7,348 nucleotides of DNA from an uncultured Haemophilus sp. (lineage in GTDB: Bacteria > Pseudomonadota > Gammaproteobacteria > Enterobacterales > Pasteurellaceae), in contig NZ_CALJRX010000311.1 in the NCBI RefSeq assembly GCF_937976265.1, positions 1 through 7,348 of the forward strand, read 5' to 3'. Within the stretch, counting starts at the first letter, position 1, and every line of letters begins with the position of its first letter. Below the pieces are notes generated by a model, which was not told the DNA's origin, made no database searches, and saw only the letters and a program-made list of their open reading frames with translations. Positions 1 to 5,503 of this stretch are shown here, piece by piece. The position numbers and the translations under genes are program-made.

Positions 1-207
1 AATTTGGCACACAATTTAACCGAATCTGTCATTTATGGTTTTGGTGCGTCTTTAGGTTTCGGCTTGGTTTTAGTTTTATTTGCAGCCTTACGTGAACGTT
101 TAGTTGCTGCAGATGTACCCATTACGTTTCGTGGCTCGTCTATCGCATTAATTACGGCCGGTTTGATGTCTCTCGCCTTTATGGGCTTCGCCGGATTAGT
201 AAAATGA
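1..207 (+). CDS. rsxA: Rnf/Rsx electron transport complex subunit A, 3' part only
   Basis: This is the C-terminal 68 codons of RsxA (RnfA), an integral membrane subunit of the Rnf/Rsx complex. It pairs with RsxE in the membrane core around a [2Fe-2S] centre. The visible part matches what I recall of the E. coli protein almost residue for residue: a helix around IYGFGASLGFGLVLVLFAAL, the loop RERLVAADVP, FRGSSIALITAGLMSLAFM and the end GFAGLVK. The family is about 190 residues long, so roughly 125 residues lie left of the window, including the cluster cysteines. The frame is open from base 1. The TTG at 4 is an internal leucine codon, not a start. The stop TGA (205-207) overlaps the ATG of the next small frame as ATGA. 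Identity is very likely; only the truncation by the window edge limits the entry. Confidence 0.96.
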   Translation, partial: NLAHNLTESVIYGFGASLGFGLVLVLFAALRERLVAADVPITFRGSSIALITAGLMSLAFMGFAGLVK

Positions 208-278
208 TTTATCTCTTGATGTTTATTACTGTGACAGTGATTTTTCTCGGATTATTTTGGAATAACACTAAAAAATAA
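204..278 (+). CDS. Putative 24-residue single-helix membrane peptide between rsxA and rsxB
   Basis: I do not recognise this as a named gene. The 24-codon frame starts at ATG 204, overlapping the rsxA stop as ATGA, and stops at TAA 276-278, whose last base is the first base of the rsxB start (TAATG). The peptide begins MIYLLMFITVTVIF and is hydrophobic over about residues 1-19, then ends in a polar tail with two lysines. That is the shape of a one-span membrane peptide with a cytoplasmic C-terminus. A minimal GGA at 193-195 lies 8 bases before the ATG. rsxB has no Shine-Dalgarno of its own, so translation of this frame could deliver ribosomes to rsxB. It may be a small Rnf-associated protein, a leader whose only role is coupling, or a chance frame: T-rich DNA readily encodes hydrophobic residues. 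No function can be assigned. Confidence 0.42.
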   Translation: MIYLLMFITVTVIFLGLFWNNTKK

Positions 279-871
279 TGTTTATCTTAATTTCAGTAAC
301 CGTTCTCGCTTTAATTTTTGGTGCGATTTTAGGCTTTGCTTCGATTAAATTAAAAGTTAAAGCAGATCCCATTGTCGAAAAAATTGATGCCATCTTACCG
401 CAAAGCCAATGTGGGCAATGCGGCTATCCTGGTTGCAAGCCTTATGCTGAAGCAATTGCTAATGGTGACGTTATCACAAAATGTGTGCCAGGCGGTCGTC
501 CTACGGTAGTAAAAATCGCCGAAATCATGGGCGTTGATGTACCCGCAATGGATGATGTCGCTGAACCAGAAGAAATGGTTGCCTTTATTGATGAAAATAT
601 GTGTATTGGCTGTACCAAATGTATTCAAGCCTGCCCTGTTGATGCCATTATCGGTACAAACAAAGCCATGCATACTATTATTCCTGATCTCTGTACTGGC
701 TGTGAACTTTGTGTTGCACCTTGCCCAACAGATTGCATCTCCATGATTAAAGTGAAAAAAGATATTGATAATTGGAACTGGAAGTTTGATCCTAAATTAG
801 TCATTCCAGTCGTAAATACCACAGAAATCGAGAAAAAATTAGTGGTTGGGGAGTCGGAATCACATGGCTGA
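278..871 (+). CDS. rsxB: Rnf/Rsx electron transport complex subunit B, polyferredoxin
   Basis: RsxB (RnfB), 197 residues, is the membrane-anchored polyferredoxin that passes electrons between the Rnf complex and its soluble low-potential partner. Residues 1-21 form one membrane helix. A first cluster motif follows (Cys45, 48, 53, 69, in CGQCGYPGC...KC, the NqrF/RnfB-type [4Fe-4S] domain). Then come two ferredoxin-type CX2CX2CX3C motifs: Cys109, 112, 115, 119 and Cys139, 142, 145, 149, each ending in CP. Length agrees with E. coli RsxB (about 192), so ATG 278 is a sensible start. No Shine-Dalgarno lies within 15 bases upstream; the nearest GGA is at 259-261. Initiation is therefore probably coupled to the preceding small frame, with which it shares TAATG. 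The last codons overlap rsxC by 8 bases. The tail after residue 180 is poorly conserved and polar. Confidence 0.97.
   Translation: MFILISVTVLALIFGAILGFASIKLKVKADPIVEKIDAILPQSQCGQCGYPGCKPYAEAIANGDVITKCVPGGRPTVVKIAEIMGVDVPAMDDVAEPEEMVAFIDENMCIGCTKCIQACPVDAIIGTNKAMHTIIPDLCTGCELCVAPCPTDCISMIKVKKDIDNWNWKFDPKLVIPVVNTTEIEKKLVVGESESHG
848..853 (+). promoter_or_regulatory. Ribosome binding site of rsxC
   Basis: GGGGAG lies inside the 3' end of rsxB, 10 bases before ATG 864. It selects ATG 864 (protein start MADVL) over the in-frame TTG at 846, which would overlap this site and add six residues with no counterpart that I recall in Haemophilus RsxC. Confidence 0.65.
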
Positions 872-3059
872 TGTATTAACAAGATTTAACTCCGGCAAAA
901 TTTGGGATTTTAAAGGCGGGATTCATCCGCCGGAAATGAAATCTCAGTCAAACCAATCCCCGATTCAGCAATCAGAACTTGCTCATGACTTTTATGTGCC
1001 GATTAAACAACATGCAGGTTCTGCGGGTAATGTATTAGTTAAAGAAGGGGATTACGTCCTTAAAGGTCAACCTTTAACACAAGGCGATGGCTTAAGAACC
1101 TTGCCTGTTCATGCGCCGACTTCCGGTACCGTAAAATTTATTGGAAAACATGTTGCACCTCATCCTTCTGGTTTAACTGAGGATATGATTCATATTCAAG
1201 CGGATGGCTTGGATAAATGGCGTGAGCAATTCCCGCTTGAAGAATTCTTCACATTACCTGTCGATCAACTCATTGATCGTATTTATCAAGCAGGCGTTGC
1301 AGGCTTAGGTGGTGCAGTATTCCCGACTGCAGCCAAAATCCAATCGGCAGAAAAGAAAGTTAAGCTCTTAATTATTAACGGCGCAGAATGTGAACCCTAT
1401 ATTACCTGTGATGACCGCTTAATGCGTGATTACACGGATGAAATGATCGAAGGGATTCGCATCTTACGTTATATCCTACGCCCTGAAAAAGTGGTGATTG
1501 CAGTTGAAGACAATAAACCTGAAGCGATTCAGGCTATTCAACAATCACTACATGGTGCAAATGACATTGAATTGCGCGTTATTCCGACTAAATATCCATC
1601 CGGTGCAGCCAAACAACTTATTTATTTGCTTACCGGCATGGAAGTGCCAAGTGGCGGACGTTCTTACGATATTGGCGTATTAATGCATAATGTTGGCACG
1701 GCTTTTGCGATAAAAAGAGCGGTCATTAATGACGAGCCTTTAATTGAGCGTGTCGTTACGCTTACGGGTGATAAAATTTCAGAGAAAGGCAATTACTGGG
1801 TTCGCTTAGGTACACCAGTTGACCACTTATTGGCACAAGTTGGTTATCAATATGACGAACGCTTCCCTGTTTTTGCAGGCGGACCAATGATGGGATTACA
1901 ACTTTCAGATCTCAATGCTCCCGTCACCAAATTAATTAACTGTCTATTGGCACCTGATCATTTTGAATATGGTGAACCCGAACCGGAACAAGCTTGTATC
2001 CGCTGTTCTGCGTGTTCTGATGCTTGCCCGGTCAATTTAATGCCACAGCAACTTTATTGGTATGCTCGCAGTGAAGATCATCAAAAATCAGAAGAATACA
2101 GCTTAAAAGATTGTATTGAATGTGGCGTGTGTGCTTATGTTTGCCCAAGCCATATTCCGCTTATCCAATATTTCCGTCAGGAAAAAGCCAAAATTTGGGA
2201 AATTAAAGAAAAAGCGAAAAAAGCTGAAGAAGCTAAAATCCGTTTTGAAGCCAAACAAGCTCGTATGGAGCGTGAAGAACAAGAGCGTAAAGCTCGTTCA
2301 CAACGTGCGGCAGAAGCTCGCCGTGAAGAACTTGCAAAACAAAAAGGTGAAGACCCGGTTAAAGCGGCATTAGAACGCTTGAAAGCAAAACAAGCGGGTT
2401 CAGCAGCAAATAAAGAAACGAAAACTATTGTATCTGAGAAAGGTGAAATCTTACCGGATAACCATGAGCTCATGGAGCAACGTAAAGCCCGCCGTCTTGC
2501 TAAACAACAAGCACAAATAGATACAAATACTGTGACAAATGCAACAACGTCACAAACAGATGAAAAAGAGGCGAAGAAAGCAGCTGTTGCTGCAGCGCTA
2601 GCAAGAGCGAAAGCTAAGAAAGCCGCGGCTCAAAGTGAAATAGTTGCAACAAATGAAACTGAAAGCGCAGTCGAAAAAACAGATGAAAATCCAACCGCAC
2701 TTGATCCGAAAAAAGCTGCAGTAGCCGCAGCCATTGCAAGAGCCAAAGCGAAGAAAGCTGCTGCTCAAGGTGAAACAGTTGCAACAAATACAACTGAAAG
2801 TGCGGTCGAAAAAACAGATGAAAATCCAACCGCACTTGATCCGAAAAAAGCCGCAGTAGCTGCAGCCATAGCGAGAGCCAAAGCCAAGAAAGCTGCCGCA
2901 CAAAGTGAAGCAGTTACAACAAATGAAACTGAAAGTACGGTCGAAAAAACAGATGAAAATCCAACCGCACTTGACCCGAAAAAAGCCGCTATCGCAGCAG
3001 CCATAGCTAGAGCTAAAGCAAAAAAAGCGGCGGCTGAAGCAGCCAAAGAAACAGAATAA
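864..3059 (+). CDS. rsxC: Rnf/Rsx electron transport complex subunit C, NADH/FMN and [4Fe-4S] subunit with repeat tail
   Basis: RsxC (RnfC), 731 residues, is the cytoplasmic NADH-facing subunit, related in its core to NuoF. The N-terminal signature GGIHPPE is at residues 18-24. An SLBB/barrel-sandwich-like region contains LPVHAPTSGTVK. The NuoF-like nucleotide/FMN region includes GLGGAVFPT (147-155) and NGAECEPY (172-179). Two [4Fe-4S] motifs follow: Cys378, 381, 384, 388 and Cys417, 420, 423, 427. From about residue 440 the chain becomes a highly charged Lys/Glu/Arg/Ala helical or coiled-coil segment. It then becomes a tandem array of 45-residue Ala/Lys-rich units from residue 568 to the end. 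Such tails are known in E. coli and Haemophilus RsxC and vary in length; their job is not established. The start at ATG 864 is supported by GGGGAG at 848-853 and by the MADVL start recalled for H. influenzae. The gene overlaps rsxB by 8 bases and is followed by rsxD after 14 bases. Confidence 0.97.
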   Translation: MADVLTRFNSGKIWDFKGGIHPPEMKSQSNQSPIQQSELAHDFYVPIKQHAGSAGNVLVKEGDYVLKGQPLTQGDGLRTLPVHAPTSGTVKFIGKHVAPHPSGLTEDMIHIQADGLDKWREQFPLEEFFTLPVDQLIDRIYQAGVAGLGGAVFPTAAKIQSAEKKVKLLIINGAECEPYITCDDRLMRDYTDEMIEGIRILRYILRPEKVVIAVEDNKPEAIQAIQQSLHGANDIELRVIPTKYPSGAAKQLIYLLTGMEVPSGGRSYDIGVLMHNVGTAFAIKRAVINDEPLIERVVTLTGDKISEKGNYWVRLGTPVDHLLAQVGYQYDERFPVFAGGPMMGLQLSDLNAPVTKLINCLLAPDHFEYGEPEPEQACIRCSACSDACPVNLMPQQLYWYARSEDHQKSEEYSLKDCIECGVCAYVCPSHIPLIQYFRQEKAKIWEIKEKAKKAEEAKIRFEAKQARMEREEQERKARSQRAAEARREELAKQKGEDPVKAALERLKAKQAGSAANKETKTIVSEKGEILPDNHELMEQRKARRLAKQQAQIDTNTVTNATTSQTDEKEAKKAAVAAALARAKAKKAAAQSEIVATNETESAVEKTDENPTALDPKKAAVAAAIARAKAKKAAAQGETVATNTTESAVEKTDENPTALDPKKAAVAAAIARAKAKKAAAQSEAVTTNETESTVEKTDENPTALDPKKAAIAAAIARAKAKKAAAEAAKETE
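2694..2702 (-). other. DNA uptake signal sequence core (repeat junction 1/2)
   Basis: ACCGCACTT on the plus strand, i.e. AAGTGCGGT on the minus strand, is a perfect match to the H. influenzae-type uptake signal core. On the minus strand the core is followed by T-rich tracts, as in the extended consensus. On the plus strand it encodes Thr-Ala-Leu at a repeat boundary. Confidence 0.88.
2798..2806 (+). other. DNA uptake signal sequence core (repeat unit 2)
   Basis: Perfect AAGTGCGGT followed by an A-rich tract, encoding Ser-Ala-Val. The equivalent places in the other units are degenerate: AAGCGCAGT at 2663-2671 (two mismatches) and AAGTACGGT at 2933-2941 (one mismatch). It faces the minus-strand core at 2829-2837 across 22 bases. 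Confidence 0.86.
2829..2837 (-). other. DNA uptake signal sequence core (repeat junction 2/3)
   Basis: Perfect ACCGCACTT (minus-strand AAGTGCGGT), exactly 135 bases after the copy at 2694, in the same flanking sequence. With the plus-strand core at 2798-2806 it forms an inverted pair. Confidence 0.88.
2964..2972 (-). other. DNA uptake signal sequence core (repeat junction 3/4)
   Basis: Perfect ACCGCACTT (minus-strand AAGTGCGGT), 135 bases after the copy at 2829. The flank upstream on the plus strand is identical to the other two junctions; the only nearby change is T to C at 2975. Confidence 0.88.
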
Positions 3060-3062
3060 CGC

Positions 3063-3067
3063 AGGAA
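3063..3067 (+). promoter_or_regulatory. Ribosome binding site of rsxD
   Basis: AGGAA sits in the 14-base gap after rsxC, 6 bases before ATG 3074. This favours ATG 3074 over the second in-frame ATG at 3086. Confidence 0.7.
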
Positions 3068-3073
3068 AAGATT

Positions 3074-4156
3074 ATGTTTAAGAAAATGGAGAGTTCGCCT
3101 CATACCCATTCAGGCAAATTAACCGCCCGTATTATGTTATGGGTAATTGCAGCTATGCTACCCGCCCTGCTCACACAGATTTATTTTTTTGGAATGGGTG
3201 TTTTGGTGCAATCTGCTTTGGCTATTTCTTTCGCATTATTGCTTGAGTTTATTGTGACCAAATTGCGTAATAAGCCAAATCTTGCCTATATTTCAGATTT
3301 TAGCGTGGTGCTTACTGCCTTAATTTTAGCGATGGCGATTCCGCCTTATGCACCTTATTGGGTGATTTTAATTGGTACGCTTTCTGCTGTTATTCTAGGC
3401 AAACACGTTTATGGCGGCTTGGGACAAAACCCGTTTAATCCGGCTATGGTGGGTTATGTGGTGCTATTAATTTCTTTCCCGCTACAAATGACAAGTTGGA
3501 TGCCACCGATTTCATTATTAAATGAACCCCCAACATTTGCGGATTCGCTTTCTTTAATTTTCACAGGCTTAACCACTGACGGTTTTACCTTAAGCCAACT
3601 CGTCCATTCTATTGATGGAATTACACAAGCGACGCCATTAGACAGCGCAAAAATCTTCTATAACTTACATCAAGGCGATGAAAGCGTATTCCATGATTTT
3701 GTAAAATTGCCGATTTTATTACAAAACGGGACTGACTTTGCTGAAGGTTGGTGGCAGGTTAATCTGGCATTCATGCTTGGTGGGATTGTATTAATCTTAA
3801 AGAAAAAAATTCACTGGCAAATTCCCGTTTCAATGCTCGTGACCTTTGTGACCTTAGCAACAATCACTGCGATGTCAGGCCATCATCATTTAAGTATGAT
3901 AAGCCAACTCTTTAGCGGTGCCATGATGTTCGGCGCATTCTTTATTGCGACCGACCCTGTCACAGCTTCTATTACACCTCGTGGTAAGCTTGTATTTGGT
4001 ACTTTGGTTGGACTATTGGTTTACCTCATTCGTTACTTTGGAAACTACCCTGACGGCGTGGCATTTGCGATTTTATTAAGTAATATTTGTGTACCGCTTA
4101 TCGATCACTATACCCGCCCTCGTGTAGCTGGCCACTTTGCAAAAGGGAGTAAATAA
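3074..4156 (+). CDS. rsxD: Rnf/Rsx electron transport complex subunit D, covalent FMN membrane subunit
   Basis: RsxD (RnfD), 360 residues, is a polytopic inner-membrane subunit homologous to NqrB. It carries a covalently bound FMN and is thought to be central to ion translocation. About ten hydrophobic segments can be read, roughly at residues 20-38, 43-61, 76-92, 94-109, 123-140, 227-243, 249-267, 276-293, 303-320 and 326-345. Conserved blocks include SSPHTHS near the start, YGGLGQNPFNPAMVGYV (113-129), SFPLQMTSW, the flavinylation motif DGITQATPLD with Thr187 in the position known to bear FMN, ATDPVTASIT (292-301), and YPDGVAFA. E. coli RsxD is about 350 residues, so the gene looks complete. 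It is preceded by AGGAA and its TAA shares an A with the rsxG ATG (TAATG). Flavin attachment would need ApbE, which is not in this window. Confidence 0.97.
   Translation: MFKKMESSPHTHSGKLTARIMLWVIAAMLPALLTQIYFFGMGVLVQSALAISFALLLEFIVTKLRNKPNLAYISDFSVVLTALILAMAIPPYAPYWVILIGTLSAVILGKHVYGGLGQNPFNPAMVGYVVLLISFPLQMTSWMPPISLLNEPPTFADSLSLIFTGLTTDGFTLSQLVHSIDGITQATPLDSAKIFYNLHQGDESVFHDFVKLPILLQNGTDFAEGWWQVNLAFMLGGIVLILKKKIHWQIPVSMLVTFVTLATITAMSGHHHLSMISQLFSGAMMFGAFFIATDPVTASITPRGKLVFGTLVGLLVYLIRYFGNYPDGVAFAILLSNICVPLIDHYTRPRVAGHFAKGSK
4145..4149 (+). promoter_or_regulatory. Ribosome binding site of rsxG
   Basis: GGGAG inside the last codons of rsxD, 6 bases before ATG 4156. It supports that start even though the genes overlap by one base. 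Confidence 0.68.
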
Positions 4157-4782
4157 TGGGTATTTTTAAAGTCACCTCCCGTTTTGGTTTGTTATTAGGT
4201 TTTATTGCGCTTGTATGTACCGCCGTTTCTGCGGGCATTTATATGCTAACAAAAGATAAAATTGATGAAGCCATGGCTGAACACCAAAAAGCGTTATTGC
4301 TCCAAGTCATCCCTCAAGATTATTTTAATAATAACTTGCTTGAAAGCGTGGTGACGCCCGAGCAAGATAAGCTCAAAGGTATTCAAAAAGTCTATTTTGC
4401 GCTCAAAGATCATGAGCCAACAGCCTATGCTTATGAAACCACAGCGCCAGATGGTTATTCAGGGAATATCCGTTTATTAGTGGGTATGACACCAAAAGGT
4501 GAAGTTTTAGGTGTGCGTGTCATCGAACATCATGAAACCCCAGGATTGGGCGATAAAATCGAACTTCGTATTTCCGATTGGATTTTGAGTTTTACAAACC
4601 AAGTTATCGTACCGGAAAGCCTAAAAGATTGGGCGGTCAAAAAAGATGGCGGTAAATTTGATCAATTTTCTGGCGCAACCATTACGCCGCGCGCGATTGT
4701 GAATCAAGTAAAACGCTCTGCTCTCGTGATGCTTGAAAATGAAGCATTACTCAACGAGATGGCAAAAAAATACGCGCAATAG
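4156..4782 (+). CDS. rsxG: Rnf/Rsx electron transport complex subunit G, covalent FMN periplasmic subunit
   Basis: RsxG (RnfG), 208 residues, is homologous to NqrC. It has one N-terminal membrane anchor (about residues 11-30) and a periplasmic FMN-binding domain holding a second covalent FMN. The flavinylation motif SGATIT is at residues 172-177, with Thr175 as the expected attachment residue. The domain also shows the conserved HHETPGLGDK block (125-134), typical of this fold. Length fits the family (E. coli about 206). The start ATG 4156 overlaps the rsxD stop and has GGGAG 6 bases upstream. rsxE follows after 10 bases. Nothing is missing or disrupted. Confidence 0.97.
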   Translation: MGIFKVTSRFGLLLGFIALVCTAVSAGIYMLTKDKIDEAMAEHQKALLLQVIPQDYFNNNLLESVVTPEQDKLKGIQKVYFALKDHEPTAYAYETTAPDGYSGNIRLLVGMTPKGEVLGVRVIEHHETPGLGDKIELRISDWILSFTNQVIVPESLKDWAVKKDGGKFDQFSGATITPRAIVNQVKRSALVMLENEALLNEMAKKYAQ

Positions 4783-4784
4783 GA
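4781..4784 (+). promoter_or_regulatory. Ribosome binding site of rsxE
   Basis: AGGA lies 8 bases before ATG 4793 and overlaps the rsxG stop. It selects ATG 4793 (MTDLTEK) over an in-frame ATG at 4733 inside rsxG, whose extra 20 residues look like out-of-frame rsxG sequence. Confidence 0.68.
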
Positions 4785-4792
4785 TATTTATT

Positions 4793-5503
4793 ATGACTGA
4801 TTTAACCGAAAAAACGACCGCACTTGACGAGCAAAGTGCGGTTGAAAATTCAGAAGAAATAACGCAAACGCCTTCTGTTTGGAAAGAAATCTTTATTCAG
4901 GGCGTATGGAAAAACAACTCCACTCTCGTGCAATTATTGGGGCTGTGTCCGCTCTTAGCTGTTTCGAGTACGGCAACAAATGCCTTAGGTTTAGGGCTTG
5001 CGACTATGTTGGTTTTAACTTGCACCAATACAGTTGTTTCACTCTTTCGTAAGCAAATTCCTCATGAAATCCGTATTCCGATTTATGTGATGATTATTGC
5101 GACTACCGTAACGGTGGTGCAATTATTAATGAATGCTTATACCTATACACTCTATCAAGCACTCGGGATTTTTATTCCTTTAATCGTAACTAACTGTATC
5201 GTCATCGGTCGAGCCGAGGCCTTTGCCTCTAAAAATAGCGTGGCACATGCTGCCTGGGATGGTTTTTCGATGGGATTAGGCATGGCATTAAGTATCACCA
5301 TATTAGGTGCGTTACGTGAAATCTTAGGTCAAGGTACCCTTTTTGAAGGCATTGAAAACTTATTTGGCCAAGGCGCAAAATTCCTTACATTACATATTTA
5401 TCACGCTGACAGCAGCTTTTTACTCTTTATTCTTCCGCCAGGTGCGTTTATTGGATTAGGCATTCTGTTGGCGATTAAAAACCGAATTGATATGAAAAAA
5501 TGA
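4793..5503 (+). CDS. rsxE: Rnf/Rsx electron transport complex subunit E
   Basis: RsxE (RnfE), 236 residues, is a membrane subunit homologous to RsxA and NqrD. With RsxA it forms the pseudo-symmetric membrane core that holds a [2Fe-2S] cluster. Family blocks are clear: WKNNSTLVQLLGLCPLLAVS (39-58), TNALGLGLATMLVL, EIRIPIYVMIIATTVT, GIFIPLIVTNCIVIGRAEAF (125-144), DGFSMGLGMA, LREILGQGTLFEG and FILPPGAFIGLG. Cys52 and Cys135 are the likely cluster ligands by family analogy. About six hydrophobic segments are present. Compared with E. coli RsxE the N-terminus is about 26 residues longer. The extra part (TTALDEQSAVENSEEITQT) is polar and contains an inverted pair of uptake signals. The gene overlaps nth by ATGA at 5500-5503. 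Confidence 0.97.
   Translation: MTDLTEKTTALDEQSAVENSEEITQTPSVWKEIFIQGVWKNNSTLVQLLGLCPLLAVSSTATNALGLGLATMLVLTCTNTVVSLFRKQIPHEIRIPIYVMIIATTVTVVQLLMNAYTYTLYQALGIFIPLIVTNCIVIGRAEAFASKNSVAHAAWDGFSMGLGMALSITILGALREILGQGTLFEGIENLFGQGAKFLTLHIYHADSSFLLFILPPGAFIGLGILLAIKNRIDMKK
4817..4842. other. Inverted pair of DNA uptake signal cores within rsxE
   Basis: ACCGCACTT (4817-4825, minus-oriented core) and AAGTGCGGT (4834-4842, plus-oriented core) are both perfect and lie 8 bases apart. They could form a 9-bp stem with an 8-base loop in DNA or mRNA. A/T-rich sequence flanks both, as in the extended uptake consensus. The pair starts 24 bases after the rsxE ATG and encodes TALDEQSAV. No U-run follows, so it does not look like an intrinsic terminator. 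Confidence 0.88.

Larger units (their letters stand above)
2565..3038 (+). repeat. In-frame tandem repeat, 135-base unit, in the rsxC tail
   Basis: About three and a half copies of a 135-base (45-codon) unit: 2565-2699, 2700-2834, 2835-2969 and a partial unit 2970-3038. Each unit encodes an Ala/Lys-rich helix (LDPKKAAVAAAIARAKAKKA) followed by a polar linker ending in SAVEKTDENPTA or a close variant. The first unit begins with KEAKKA in place of LDPKKA. The period is fixed by the exact 135-base spacing of the linker sequence at 2694, 2829 and 2964. The linker half carries DNA uptake signals. The reading frame is kept throughout, so copy-number change would lengthen or shorten the protein without breaking it. 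Confidence 0.93.

Noticed and set aside
204..300. Small frame as a duplicated or frameshifted 5' end of rsxB
   Set aside because: Both start regions contain ATGTTTAT and encode hydrophobic helices, but similarity fades after a few codons and RsxB from ATG 278 is already full length for the family.
846..863. Upstream TTG start that would give RsxC six more residues
   Set aside because: The TTG has no binding site and overlaps the GGGGAG that serves ATG 864. MADVL is also the start I recall for H. influenzae RsxC.
1715..1723. AAGAGCGGT as a further uptake signal
   Set aside because: It has one mismatch in the core and ordinary coding context (KRAVI); it could be a decayed signal, but is not supported as functional.
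2598..3109. Several long antisense frames opposite the rsxC repeats, rich in Phe, Leu and Cys
   Set aside because: They are the mirror of an Ala/Lys-rich repeat with few antisense stops. They have no start context, no family match and no independent support.
4733..4792. Upstream in-frame ATG extending RsxE by 20 residues
   Set aside because: The added residues are rsxG coding sequence read in another frame, while ATG 4793 has AGGA at good spacing.
4817..4850. Intrinsic terminator at the uptake-signal hairpin in rsxE
   Set aside because: No run of T follows the stem, and the hairpin is inside an intact gene with more operon genes downstream.
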